From the NCBI GenBank assembly GCA_020831635.1, contig JAFIGC010000043.1:1-36272 (forward strand): a stretch of DNA of 36,272 nt, written 5' to 3'. Source of the DNA: Verrucomicrobiota bacterium (lineage in GTDB: Bacteria; Verrucomicrobiota; Kiritimatiellia; SS1-B-03-39; UBA6053). Positions 23,149 through 31,133 of the stretch are shown here, one piece after another; positions within the stretch are counted from its first letter, which is position 1; each line of letters opens with the position of its first letter. The notes under the pieces are model-generated. The model was not told the DNA's origin. It was given only the letters and a program-made list of their open reading frames with translations, and did no database searches. The translations under genes and the position numbers were made by a program.

Positions 23149-23592
23149 TTACAACAAATGGCCTTTCGAACCGGCTCTCGCCATAACGGCGGCGTGGGCA
23201 CGAATGGTCTTCACCATGCTGTGCAAACCATTGGTACGATTCATGGTTAGATGCGACATCAACCCGATCTCTTCGAGAAAATTCAGGTCGGTTTCCAGAA
23301 CCGCCTCGGGGGTTTGGCCCTGATAGAGCCGCAGGAGGATGGCAATCAAGCCCTGCACGATCAAGGCGTCGCTTTCCGCCTGCAACCGCATGCGCCCCTC
23401 CCCGTCCAGTTCCGCGTGTAGCCACACCTGGGACTGACACCCCTTCACTTTGTGGGCTTCGTCTTTGTATTGGGGGTCCATTTTCTCCAAATCCCGGCCC
23501 AGGTCGATGATGTACCCGTATTTCTCCTGCCAGTCTTCGAAAAGGGAAAACTCTTCGATCAATTCTTTCTGTCGGTCTGCGATGTTGCTCAT
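23149..23592 (-). CDS. sufE: SufE family sulfur acceptor
   Basis: SufE takes persulfide sulfur from the cysteine desulfurase SufS and passes it to the scaffold for Fe-S cluster assembly in the cytoplasm. The 147-residue protein is of the normal size. The key Cys52 lies in HKVKGCQSQVWL (48-59), which matches the SufE motif around the acceptor Cys. Further family marks are FEDWQEKYGYIIDLGRDL near the N-terminus and a C-terminal helical end. AGGGG lies close to the ATG. It stands alone, divergent from rseP; no sufS or other suf gene is near. A minus-strand TTGACA at 23627-23622 may belong to its promoter. Confidence 0.93.
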   Translation of the reverse strand: MSNIADRQKELIEEFSLFEDWQEKYGYIIDLGRDLEKMDPQYKDEAHKVKGCQSQVWLHAELDGEGRMRLQAESDALIVQGLIAILLRLYQGQTPEAVLETDLNFLEEIGLMSHLTMNRTNGLHSMVKTIRAHAAVMARAGSKGHLL

Positions 23593-23706
23593 ATCTCCCC
23601 TTTTACGGGCAGGAACGAGGCTGTCAACGGCACGAAATCAAAGAACCGCTTGTTTTTCCGCGAAAAAGATGGAGATTAGGCCCCTTTCCTGACATAAACA
23701 CCGCAC

Positions 23707-25158
23707 ATGAAAATCTTTGACATTCAATTTTTATATTCCGTCGTCATGGTCGCCATCCTTTTCGGTGGCACTGTATTCATTCACGAACTCGGCCATTTTC
23801 TCACCGCGAAATGGTTTGGGCTGCGCATTGACGCGTTTTCCATCGGCATGGGGCCGGTGCTTTGGCAAAAAACGATCAATGGCACTTCCTACCGAATCAG
23901 CCTGCTCCCCATCGGCGGGTACGTGGCCCTCCCGCAAATGGACATAACCGGTTCGGCCTTTGAGAACGAGGACGCCAAAAAAGGCAAACTGGAACCCGTG
24001 GCGCCCTGGAAGCGCATCATCATCGCGGTAGCGGGACCGTTTATGAACGTCGTCGCCGCTTTTGTGCTTTGCCTGGTCGTCTACAACGCTGGCAAACCCT
24101 ACGATCCCGGTCCCGGACCGGCCGTGGTGGGCTGGATGAACCCCAATTCCGTCGCCTACGAGGCCGGTCTGCGCGAGGGCGATTTGATCAGGGAAGTCAA
24201 TGGCGACCGGGTTCACTTCTGGACCGATTTCCAGATTGCCACCAGTTTGAACCAACGCTTGGAACTTCAGGTGATTCGGGACCGCGAAGTGCATTATGTC
24301 TCGGGATTGGAAACCGAGCGCAATCCCCTTGGCTTCCTCTATCTTCCCGGGGTCGGACCGATTGAACACGTGGAACACGTCCTCGCCCAAGCGGTTCAAA
24401 AAGGCTCCCCGGCGGAAAGCGCCGGGCTGGAACCCGGCGATATCCTCCATAAAATCAACGGCGAGGAAGTTGAAAGCATCAATTTCTTTCGCGCCCAGGT
24501 CCAAGAAAGCGAAGGGAACCCATTGTCCCTCACCATCCTGCGTGGGGACGAGATGGAAGAATTTCAATTGTCTCTCGCACCGCAATTTGACGAGGAACTC
24601 GGTCGTTGGCTGATCGGAATCAACTTGGGTGAAACGTACCAAGAAGTAATGGTCCATCCCCAGCCCGTGGAGCAAATGCATTATTTCAGCGGGGTGATTT
24701 TCAGGACCCTGCGCGGTCTCATACGTCCCCGCGAACGCGGCGAAGCCGCCGGGGGCATCGGCGGACCCGCCATCATGATCGGCAGCATTCACCAGCAAGT
24801 GCAATTGCATCCCATGCAGGCCCTTTGGTTCACGGCGTTGATCAATGTGAACCTGGCCATCATCAATCTCTTGCCATTGATTGTACTCGACGGTGGACAC
24901 ATCATGGTCGCCCTTTTTGAAATCGTGACAGGCAAAAAGATCCACAAAAAGCTCATCATCGCCATGGCCAACACCATGGTGGCCCTCTTGTTGACGCTCA
25001 TGGTGCTGCTCACTTTCAAAGACGTCCGGTTTTATTTTCGTTTGAACCAATGGCGCAATGAGAATGCAGCCGAAGAAGTCAATCGTGAACCCAACGACAC
25101 GCCGAAAGTGGAAGCCTCTCCGGAAGCGAACGCAAACGAAGACGTAGGTCCCGAATAA
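23707..25158 (+). CDS. rseP: Site-2 zinc metalloprotease RseP
   Basis: RseP cuts membrane-embedded anti-sigma factors and signal-peptide remnants within the inner membrane. The zinc site HELGH is at residues 26-30 in the first membrane helix; the partner motif appears near the C-terminus as NLLPLIVLDGGH (LDG). Two PDZ-like segments lie between them: one at MNPNSVAYEAGLREGDLIREVNG and one at GSPAESAGLEPGDILHKINGEEV. The length of 483 residues is near normal, with a C-terminal tail rich in Glu, Asn and Pro. The ATG follows a short purine stretch. cinA follows by 14 bases, so they may be co-transcribed. In many bacteria rseP sits near dxr and bam genes, which are not seen here. Confidence 0.95.
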   Translation: MKIFDIQFLYSVVMVAILFGGTVFIHELGHFLTAKWFGLRIDAFSIGMGPVLWQKTINGTSYRISLLPIGGYVALPQMDITGSAFENEDAKKGKLEPVAPWKRIIIAVAGPFMNVVAAFVLCLVVYNAGKPYDPGPGPAVVGWMNPNSVAYEAGLREGDLIREVNGDRVHFWTDFQIATSLNQRLELQVIRDREVHYVSGLETERNPLGFLYLPGVGPIEHVEHVLAQAVQKGSPAESAGLEPGDILHKINGEEVESINFFRAQVQESEGNPLSLTILRGDEMEEFQLSLAPQFDEELGRWLIGINLGETYQEVMVHPQPVEQMHYFSGVIFRTLRGLIRPRERGEAAGGIGGPAIMIGSIHQQVQLHPMQALWFTALINVNLAIINLLPLIVLDGGHIMVALFEIVTGKKIHKKLIIAMANTMVALLLTLMVLLTFKDVRFYFRLNQWRNENAAEEVNREPNDTPKVEASPEANANEDVGPE

Positions 25159-25172
25159 TCAGGGCAAAAGGC

Positions 25173-26504
25173 GTGACATCTCCCCCTCCCCGGCCCGCCG
25201 GTGCGCAAACCGATTCCCCGAGACCCTGCTTCTCCGCAGAAGTGATCGCCACGGGCGCGGAGCTTTTGCAGGGTCGGACCCTCAATCGTCATGGCTACAC
25301 CTTAGGAGGTCTGCTCACCGCTTTCGGCATCCCGCTCGTTCGGGAAACCGTCCTGCCCGATGACCCCCAACGCATCACCGCCGTCACCGCCGAAGCCCTG
25401 ACACGGGCCGATCTGGTATTTGTGACCGGCGGCCTCGGCCCCACGGACGACGATCTCACCCGAGAAGCCGTGGCCGAGGCCTTGGGCAAAACCGTGGTTT
25501 CGGATCCCGAGGCAGACGCACATTTGCAGGCCTATTTCGACCGCATAGAACGTCAACCCACCCCCGCCCAGCGACGCCAAGCCAAGGTGATCGCGGGTGC
25601 GCGGGTGTTCATGAATCCCGTGGGGATCGCCCCCGGACAATGCGTCACCACCGAAGATCAACGGCATGTCTGGCTGTTGCCGGGTCCTCCGAGAGAACTC
25701 CAGGGTCTGTTGGAAAGCGCCGTCCAACCTTGGCTGACCCAACTCGGGGAACGACCCGACCGACACGTCCGACTTTTCCGCATCCTCGGTCACAGTGAAT
25801 CACGGGTACAAGAGGCCGTTTTGGCCCATGGGGTGCCAGAGGGCGTGGAAATCGCCTACTGCGCCCGCCCCGGCAGCGTCGAACTCCGCTTTACCGGCCC
25901 GCAACGTCAACTTTCTCCCATGGTCGATTGGGTGCGCGAACACTATGCGGACGATGTGCTCAACGAAACCGGAGAACCGGTGGAAGTGGAACTGGGGCAT
26001 CTATTGACCGCCCGCAAAGAGACCGTCGCCACCGCCGAATCCTGCACGGCGGGCGGCATTGCCGAAAGACTCACAGATGTGCCCGGCAGTTCCGCCTATG
26101 TCGCCGGGGGCATCATTGCCTACGCCAACGAAGTGAAAATCCGGGAATTGGGCGTGTCCGAGGCGATATTAGCGGAACAAGGCGCGGTCAGCGAACCCGT
26201 GGCCGCACAAATGGCCGCCGGGGTCCGCGAAAAATTCAACACCGACTGGGGCATCTCCATCACCGGCATCGCCGGACCCGGCGGCGGCAGCTCCGAAAAA
26301 CCGGTGGGACTCTTTTACGTGGGCACCGCCGGAAAAAACCAAGTGCGCGTCACCCGCTATCAAGTCAACGGCAACCGCGCCCAAATTCGGGATCACGGCA
26401 TTCAACGCGCCTTGGAATGCCTTTGGCGGGAGGTCGTAGATCGGCAGTCCCTTGCCGATAATCCTTCCGTTCGCGACAGGGACTGTCGCGCTACCGCGCC
26501 GTAG
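25173..26504 (+). CDS. cinA: CinA, NMN amidohydrolase/competence-damage protein
   Basis: CinA combines an N-terminal MoaB/Mog-like domain (ADP-ribose pyrophosphatase activity in studied members) with a C-terminal nicotinamide mononucleotide deamidase used in pyridine nucleotide recycling. Signatures here are VIATGAELLQGR (24-35), TGGLGPTDDD (85-94), TAESCTAGG (287-295, with the catalytic Ser) and TGIAGPGGG (364-372). Translation starts at a GTG. The last residues, about from REVVDRQSLADNP on, are encoded by a REP-like hairpin repeat, and the TAG stop lies inside a second copy, so the natural C-terminus has been altered or extended by about 20 residues. The gene follows rseP by 14 bases and converges on a toxin gene. 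Confidence 0.95.
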   Translation: MTSPPPRPAGAQTDSPRPCFSAEVIATGAELLQGRTLNRHGYTLGGLLTAFGIPLVRETVLPDDPQRITAVTAEALTRADLVFVTGGLGPTDDDLTREAVAEALGKTVVSDPEADAHLQAYFDRIERQPTPAQRRQAKVIAGARVFMNPVGIAPGQCVTTEDQRHVWLLPGPPRELQGLLESAVQPWLTQLGERPDRHVRLFRILGHSESRVQEAVLAHGVPEGVEIAYCARPGSVELRFTGPQRQLSPMVDWVREHYADDVLNETGEPVEVELGHLLTARKETVATAESCTAGGIAERLTDVPGSSAYVAGGIIAYANEVKIRELGVSEAILAEQGAVSEPVAAQMAAGVREKFNTDWGISITGIAGPGGGSSEKPVGLFYVGTAGKNQVRVTRYQVNGNRAQIRDHGIQRALECLWREVVDRQSLADNPSVRDRDCRATAP

Positions 26505-26524
26505 ATCGGCAGTCCCTTGCCGAT
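26440..26524. repeat. Cluster of three REP-like hairpins
   Basis: ATCGGCA-GTCCCT-TGCCGAT occurs at 26440-26459 and 26505-26524; between them CGCGACAG-GGA-CTGTCGCG (26472-26490) is a related hairpin in the opposite orientation (its loop carries AGGGACT, the complement of AGTCCCT). The head-to-tail arrangement recalls BIMEs. It overlaps the end of cinA and separates it from the convergent toxin gene, so it may act as a two-way terminator. Confidence 0.8.
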
Positions 26525-26862
26525 TATCGAATGACCCCCCCTTCAAGTTCATCCGTCTCCGTCAGTGTTTTCAAACGTATCTCCCAGTGTTTTGGGTCGC
26601 GTCTTAAGTGCATGATTGCTGCAACAAAAATTTGGTTTGGATAATTTTTATACAGGATTCCATAGGGAAACCTTTGAAGAAAGCACCTTCTGCTGGTTTC
26701 ATGAAAGACAGGCCATGCGTCTGGAAATTCTTTGATCCGTTGAAATGCTGATTTCACTTCCGAAGCAAATTCGTATCCCAGGCCTGGACGCTCTTGGTTG
26801 TAATACACTACCGCATCCTGAAACTCTTCTACTGCGGCACGGGCAATCACAAGAGGGAGCAT
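26524..26862 (-). CDS. ParE/RelE-superfamily toxin
   Basis: This 112-residue protein fits the ParE/RelE toxin fold: ARAAVEEFQDAVVYYNQERPG at the N-terminal helix pair, GYEFASEVKSAFQRIKEFP, then RRCFLQRFPYGILYKNY and the strand IFVAAIMHLRRDPKHWEIR. ParE toxins poison gyrase and RelE toxins cut ribosomal mRNA; the sequence resembles the ParE type more, but the target is inferred. Its ATG shares one base with the antitoxin stop (TGATG), so the two are translated together. It ends next to a cluster of REP-like hairpins downstream of cinA. Full-length and with no lesion, so the pair is probably active. Confidence 0.88.
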   Translation of the reverse strand: MLPLVIARAAVEEFQDAVVYYNQERPGLGYEFASEVKSAFQRIKEFPDAWPVFHETSRRCFLQRFPYGILYKNYPNQIFVAAIMHLRRDPKHWEIRLKTLTETDELEGGVIR

Positions 26863-27086
26863 CAGCGATTCACTTTCGCAAAAAGTTCCTCTTCCGTGAC
26901 CGTTTCCATCATTCCTTGTTCATAAGCATGGATGCGATGGACAACCTCTAACTTCCACCGCAATTCGCGGGCTTCATCAAAAGCGTCTGAACCAAAGCTG
27001 TGAATCAGGGCATCAATGAATTCCGCCCGGTCCACGGGAGGGAGTGTGAGCACAGAGGACAAGAGTTTTTTGGCTGTGGTTGTCAT
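26862..27086 (-). CDS. Addiction-module antitoxin, TIGR02574-like
   Basis: The 74-residue protein matches small antitoxins of the 'addiction module component' family: ATAKKLL-like start (MTTTAKKLLSS), LTLPPVDRAEFIDALIHSF and a C-terminal ELRWKLEVVHRIHAYEQGM with the family's Trp and Arg-His-rich segment, which would wrap around the toxin. The frame continues upstream to 27257, but that part reads through a piece of repeat D, so the ATG at 27086 is taken. It precedes and overlaps the ParE-type toxin gene by one base, the typical order with the antitoxin made first. No promoter of its own is obvious. Confidence 0.85.
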   Translation of the reverse strand: MTTTAKKLLSSVLTLPPVDRAEFIDALIHSFGSDAFDEARELRWKLEVVHRIHAYEQGMMETVTEEELFAKVNR

Positions 27087-27156
27087 GTTTTCAGCATCGA
27101 AGTTTTTTCGAATAATGTCAATAAATATTGGGTGGAAAGAACTGTTTGAAGAGCGC

Positions 27157-27181
27157 CCGGCGCAAGATGCGCCGCCCCCAT
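27157..27181 (-). repeat. 25-base core of repeat D, inverted
   Basis: It is identical to 565-589 in the reverse orientation and includes the GGCGCA/TGCGCC hairpin. It lies upstream of the toxin-antitoxin pair, outside the island, showing that the D core occurs independently of the long repeat. Confidence 0.85.
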
Positions 27182-27310
27182 AAGCGAGCGCGCACCCGGG
27201 AATCTGAGCGTGCCGCCACCAAAATGCCCGCCCCCGAGGGGGAACCCGCATTGACATCGGAAAATTCCGGGTTATATGTGGGCTGCTCCTATATGTAGGA
27301 AAGGTAATTC

Positions 27311-28498
27311 ATGAAGTCAAACAACATTCTGGTCATCAACTGCGGCAGCTCTTCCATCAAATTCAGTTTGGTGGATTTCGAGGCGGGCACGCATCTTTTG
27401 ACGGGTCAGGCGGAAAATCTGGGCGCCGCCGATGGGTCGCTGAAATGGACGGGCGTTTCTTCGGGGGTCAAAAAACCGGGGAAAATCGGCCACGAAGAGG
27501 CCATGCGGGAAATTGTGTCCGTTTTGCGGGAGTCCGGGTGTAGCTTTGTCGGAATCGGGCACCGGGTGGTGCACGGGGGCGAACATTTCAGCCAATCCGC
27601 TTTGGTCAGCCCAAAAACCGTGGAGGCCTTGAGAGCGCACCAACATCTGGCCCCGCTTCACAATCCGGTCAACCTGCTGGGCATTGAAGCCGCGCAGGCG
27701 GCCTTTCCCGAACATCCACAGGCCATGGTCTTCGACACGGCTTTTCATCAAAGCATGCCGCGACGGGCCTATTTGTATCCCATCCCCTACCATTTGTTTT
27801 CCGAACACGGGGTTCGACGCTACGGATTTCACGGCACCAGCCATCGTTTTGTGACCGCCAAGGCGGCGGAAACCCTGGGCCGTCCCCTGGAAGACCTCGC
27901 CTTGGTCAGCGCCCACCTCGGCAACGGTTGCAGCGCCACCGCCGTGCTGGGCGGCAAGTCGATGGACACCACCATGGGCCTGACCCCGCTGGAAGGTCTG
28001 GTGATGGGCACGCGTTCCGGTGACGTGGACCCTTCCCTGCACAAATATCTGTGCGACACCCTGAACCTGAACCTGGATGAGGTGTCTTCGATTTTGAACA
28101 AGCAAAGCGGGCTGTTGGGCCTTTCCGGCATCAGCAACGACATGCGAACCCTGCTGGAAGCCGAAGCCAAGGGGGATGAACGCGCCGCCATCGCCGTGGA
28201 GGTCTTTTGCTATCGACTCGCCAAGGCCATTGCCGGGCTGGTGGTGGGTCTGGGACGTCTCGACGCGCTGATCTTCACCGGTGGCATCGGAGAAAACTCC
28301 AAGCCCGTTCGGGCCCGAACCTTGGCACTGCTGCCGTTTTTGGGCCTCCACTTGGACGAAGCCGCCAATGAAGACCACGGACGCGGGGATCGCGGCATCA
28401 TTACCCGCGGCGATTCGCCCTGCGCCATGGTCGTGGCCACCGACGAGGAATTGCTCATCGCCCGCGACACCGCCCGGGTGCTCGCAGAAAAATCCTAA
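27311..28498 (+). CDS. ackA: Acetate kinase (AckA)
   Basis: AckA converts acetyl phosphate and ADP to acetate and ATP, the energy-yielding step of acetate overflow or fermentation, and can run in reverse for acetate uptake. Family signatures are all present: LVINCGSSSIKFSL near the N-terminus, GIGHRVVHGGEHF, VFDTAFHQSMP, RYGFHGTSHRFV, AHLGNGCSATA and DTTMGLTPLEGLVMGTRSGD, and FTGGIGENS near the end, with the catalytic Asn, Arg and Asp residues in these blocks. The 395-residue length is standard. AGGAAAGG lies a few bases before the ATG. pta follows 39 bases downstream in the same direction; a hexamer repeat begins at the ackA stop codon. Confidence 0.97.
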   Translation: MKSNNILVINCGSSSIKFSLVDFEAGTHLLTGQAENLGAADGSLKWTGVSSGVKKPGKIGHEEAMREIVSVLRESGCSFVGIGHRVVHGGEHFSQSALVSPKTVEALRAHQHLAPLHNPVNLLGIEAAQAAFPEHPQAMVFDTAFHQSMPRRAYLYPIPYHLFSEHGVRRYGFHGTSHRFVTAKAAETLGRPLEDLALVSAHLGNGCSATAVLGGKSMDTTMGLTPLEGLVMGTRSGDVDPSLHKYLCDTLNLNLDEVSSILNKQSGLLGLSGISNDMRTLLEAEAKGDERAAIAVEVFCYRLAKAIAGLVVGLGRLDALIFTGGIGENSKPVRARTLALLPFLGLHLDEAANEDHGRGDRGIITRGDSPCAMVVATDEELLIARDTARVLAEKS

Positions 28499-28531
28499 TC
28501 GTAATCCTAATCTTAATCCTAATCGTAATCC
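28496..28531 (+). repeat. Hexamer repeat TAATCN between ackA and pta
   Basis: Six copies of TAATC(G/C/T) in a row start with the ackA stop codon (TAA) and end seven bases before the pta ATG. Copy pattern is G, C, T, C, G, C in the last base. It fills nearly the whole intergenic space and could vary in number, changing the gene spacing. Confidence 0.9.
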
Positions 28532-28537
28532 TCCATC

Positions 28538-30682
28538 ATGCCCTCCCCCCAAAAACAATGCATCTATCTCGTTCCCACCGGCACCGGCGTGGGATTGACC
28601 TCCGTGAGCATGGGGCTGGTACGCGCCTTGGACCGCAGCGGTATCAAAGCCTCTTTTTTCAAGCCCGTGGCCCAATTGTTCCGTGGCGACACCGGACCGG
28701 AACGCAGCACCCACGTCATCCGCAATACCACGGAACTGAACCCGCCCGAGCCGATTCCCTACGCCGAAGTGGTGCGCGAATTGTCCGCCGGTGCCAATGA
28801 CCGGCTCATGGAACGCATCATGGAATTGTATCATCTGGCGGCGGACGACGCGGACATCGTGGTCACCGAAGGCCTCATCAGCATGGATGAGTTTGAGCAC
28901 GCCTCCATTTTGAATCAGGCCATCGCCCGGGCACTGGACGCTTCCGTGGTGCTCGTGGGCGCGCCCATTGGCGCAAACCTCGATCAACTGAACCAAGAGC
29001 TGAGCAATACCGCGTCCGAATTCGGTGGCGTGGATTCCGAGCGCACCCTCGGCGCCATCATCAACTTCGTCAATGCACCGCGGGATCGGGATGATTTTAT
29101 TATCAATGAAGTGTCCGAACCACCGGAAGGCGAACCCATCACCTTCGAGCGTATGCAAGAGGCCTGTTCGGTTTTTTCCAGCAAACATTTCCGACTTTTG
29201 GGTTGTGTCCCCTGGTTGCAAAGCATGGCGGTTCCCCGCACCGTGGATATCGCCGAACACCTCCACGCCACCGTGCTCCATGAAGGAGAAATGCGGAAAC
29301 GGCGCGTATCGTCCCTTTTTCTCTGCGCCCGCACCGTGGGCAACATCACCCACGTTTTTCAAGCCGGCGCTTTGTTGTTGATTCCCGTGGATCGCATGGA
29401 CCTCTTTCTCGGGGCCTGCATGGCCACACGCAACGGCGTACCCTTGGCCGGGGTGATTTTCACCTCCGCGGGCGAGCCGAGTCCCGGAATCATGAAACTG
29501 TGCAAAACCGCGATTGACACCGGACTCCCGGTACTCGCCGTCACCACCGACAGTTACACCACCGCCACCCGCATTCCGCGCATGAACGCCGAAGTGCCCA
29601 TCGATGATTTGGAACGCATCGAAGAGGGCATGAACCATGTGGCCAGTCAAATCAGCCGAAGCTGGATCGCGTCCCTGGGGTCCACCCAACGGGAAATCCG
29701 CCTCTCTCCGGCCGCCTTCCGATACCGCCTGGTGCAATTGGCGCGGCTGGCGAACAAACGGATCGTCCTGCCGGAAGGCGAAGAACCCCGCACCCTGCAA
29801 GCGGCCAACATCTGCCAAAAACGTGGCATCGCCCACTGCGTCTTGCTCGGCAACCCCGAGGTGATCCACGACATCGCCTCACAACAGGGCATCAGCCTCG
29901 AACCCGGTCTCACCATTATTGATCCGTTCACCATTCGTGAACGCTATATCGACGGCCTGGTGGAATTGCGCAAGCACAAAGGCTTGGACCGCGCCATGGC
30001 CGCCTCCATGTTGGAGGACAACATCCCCTTGGCCACCATGATGTTACAACAGGGTCATGTGGACGGATTGGTCGCGGGCGCGGTGCACACCACCGCGCAA
30101 ACGGTTCGTCCGGCCCTGCAGCTCATCAAAAGCAAACCCGGCAACAACTTCGTTTCCTCCCTCTTTTTCATGCTCCTGCCCGATCAGGTGTGCATCTACG
30201 CCGACTGCGCCATTCACGAAAACCCCGATGCCGAGGCCCTCGCGGAAATCGCCCTGCAAAGCGCGGACAGTGCCCGGGCCTTTGACATCGAACCCCGGGT
30301 GGCCATGATCAGTTACAGCACCGGGGAAAGCGGGAGTGGCAGCGACGTGGAGAAAGTGCGCGAGGCCACCCGCATCGCCCGTGAAAAACGCCCCGACCTC
30401 GCCATCGACGGCCCCCTCCAATACGATGCCGCCTCCACCGCGTCCGTGGCCCGCACGAAAGCACCCAATTCCCTCGTGGCCGGCAAAGCCACCGTGTATA
30501 TATTCCCCGACCTCAATACCGGCAACACCACCTACAAGGCCGTGCAGCGAAGTGCCAAGGTCGTAAGCATCGGCCCCATGTTGCAAGGACTCAACAAACC
30601 CGTCAATGACCTCTCGCGCGGCGCCCTGGTCGAGGATATCATCTATACCATCGCCCTCACCGCCATTCAAAGTACGCAATGA
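28538..30682 (+). CDS. pta: Phosphate acetyltransferase, long form (Pta)
   Basis: Pta converts acetyl-CoA and phosphate to acetyl phosphate and CoA, the partner step of acetate kinase. The 714-residue protein is the long, three-part form: an N-terminal BioD-like P-loop domain (YLVPTGTGVGLTSVSMGL), a central DRTGG-type domain (residues about 220-340) and the C-terminal catalytic phosphotransacetylase domain starting near LARLANKRIVLPEGEEPR. In the catalytic part MMLQQGHVDGLVAGAVHTTA, SSLFFMLLPDQVCIYADCA and PRVAMISYSTGESGSGSD are typical. The ATG at 28538 follows the hexamer repeat, so the ribosome site is poor and translation may depend on ackA. No lesion is visible. Confidence 0.97.
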   Translation: MPSPQKQCIYLVPTGTGVGLTSVSMGLVRALDRSGIKASFFKPVAQLFRGDTGPERSTHVIRNTTELNPPEPIPYAEVVRELSAGANDRLMERIMELYHLAADDADIVVTEGLISMDEFEHASILNQAIARALDASVVLVGAPIGANLDQLNQELSNTASEFGGVDSERTLGAIINFVNAPRDRDDFIINEVSEPPEGEPITFERMQEACSVFSSKHFRLLGCVPWLQSMAVPRTVDIAEHLHATVLHEGEMRKRRVSSLFLCARTVGNITHVFQAGALLLIPVDRMDLFLGACMATRNGVPLAGVIFTSAGEPSPGIMKLCKTAIDTGLPVLAVTTDSYTTATRIPRMNAEVPIDDLERIEEGMNHVASQISRSWIASLGSTQREIRLSPAAFRYRLVQLARLANKRIVLPEGEEPRTLQAANICQKRGIAHCVLLGNPEVIHDIASQQGISLEPGLTIIDPFTIRERYIDGLVELRKHKGLDRAMAASMLEDNIPLATMMLQQGHVDGLVAGAVHTTAQTVRPALQLIKSKPGNNFVSSLFFMLLPDQVCIYADCAIHENPDAEALAEIALQSADSARAFDIEPRVAMISYSTGESGSGSDVEKVREATRIAREKRPDLAIDGPLQYDAASTASVARTKAPNSLVAGKATVYIFPDLNTGNTTYKAVQRSAKVVSIGPMLQGLNKPVNDLSRGALVEDIIYTIALTAIQSTQ

Positions 30683-30800
30683 TGTTGGTTGCTGGTTGAT
30701 GGTTGTGGGTTTTTGGTTGCCGGTTGCTTGTTGTTGGTTGCTGGTTGTTTGGTTCTGCGTTCGAAGTTGGGCGTTCGATGTTCGACCCCCCTTCGCCCCA

Positions 30801-30866
30801 GCCGATGCGGAGATCGGCGATCCCGTCCCCCTTTGCCCCGTCTAAATGCGTTCAATGTTCGAAGTT
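30801..30866 (+). repeat. 66-base direct repeat, copy 1
   Basis: It matches 31009-31074 at about 61 of 66 positions. It includes GCCGAT-GCGGAG-ATCGGC, a perfect six-base hairpin. The AGATCGGC...TCCC string resembles the REP-like hairpins at 26440-26524, so it may belong to the same family. Confidence 0.8.
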
Positions 30867-30883
30867 CAGTCGTGACCATAATC

Positions 30884-30957
30884 GACAAAGTTTCAGACAA
30901 AGCTCAAGACAAAGTTCTTCCGAAACCTTTGTCTTGAGCTTTGTCTGGAGCTTTGTC
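30884..30957. terminator. Large hairpin with GACAAAG heptads
   Basis: Left arm GACAAAG-n5-GACAAAG-n5-GACAAAG pairs with CTTTGTC-n5-CTTTGTC-n5-CTTTGTC. The inner 19 bases (30896-30914 and 30927-30945) pair perfectly around a 12-base loop; the outer part has few mismatches. It lies between convergent pta and the TraB/GumN gene and may end transcription from both sides. A short T-rich stretch follows on the plus strand. Confidence 0.65.
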
Positions 30958-31008
30958 TATTTTTCTCGCATCCCCTTCGTGCCTTTGTGAGTGCGGAATG
31001 CGGAGTTC

Positions 31009-31074
31009 GCCGATGCGGAGATCGGCGCTCCCGTCCCCCTTTGCCCCGTCGATATGCGTTCAATGTTTAAAGTT
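31009..31074 (+). repeat. 66-base direct repeat, copy 2
   Basis: Second copy of the element at 30801-30866, in the same orientation and 208 bases away, with the GCCGAT/ATCGGC hairpin preserved and five differences. The two copies enclose the large heptad hairpin. Confidence 0.8.
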
Positions 31075-31133
31075 GGACGGCCTGCCCGCCGAAGCTCTGA
31101 GAGCGTAGGAGGGTTCGACGTTCGCTTTCCCCC

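Larger units (their letters stand above)
30683..31133. other. Gene-free stretch of repeats between pta and the TraB/GumN gene
   Basis: The first 85 bases after the pta stop are a GT-rich array of GGTTG(C/T)T-like units. Then come a 66-base direct repeat pair and a large hairpin with heptad repeats. No frame looks like a real protein. The region separates two convergent genes and so may hold terminators for both. Confidence 0.7.

Noticed and set aside
23731-25050. Open frame of 439 codons on the minus strand
   Set aside because: Antisense to rseP, whose HELGH, PDZ and LDG motifs are intact.
27317-29869. Open frame of 850 codons on the minus strand
   Set aside because: It is the complement of ackA and pta, both of which are textbook proteins. 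The composition (many Gly and His) is that of a shadow frame.
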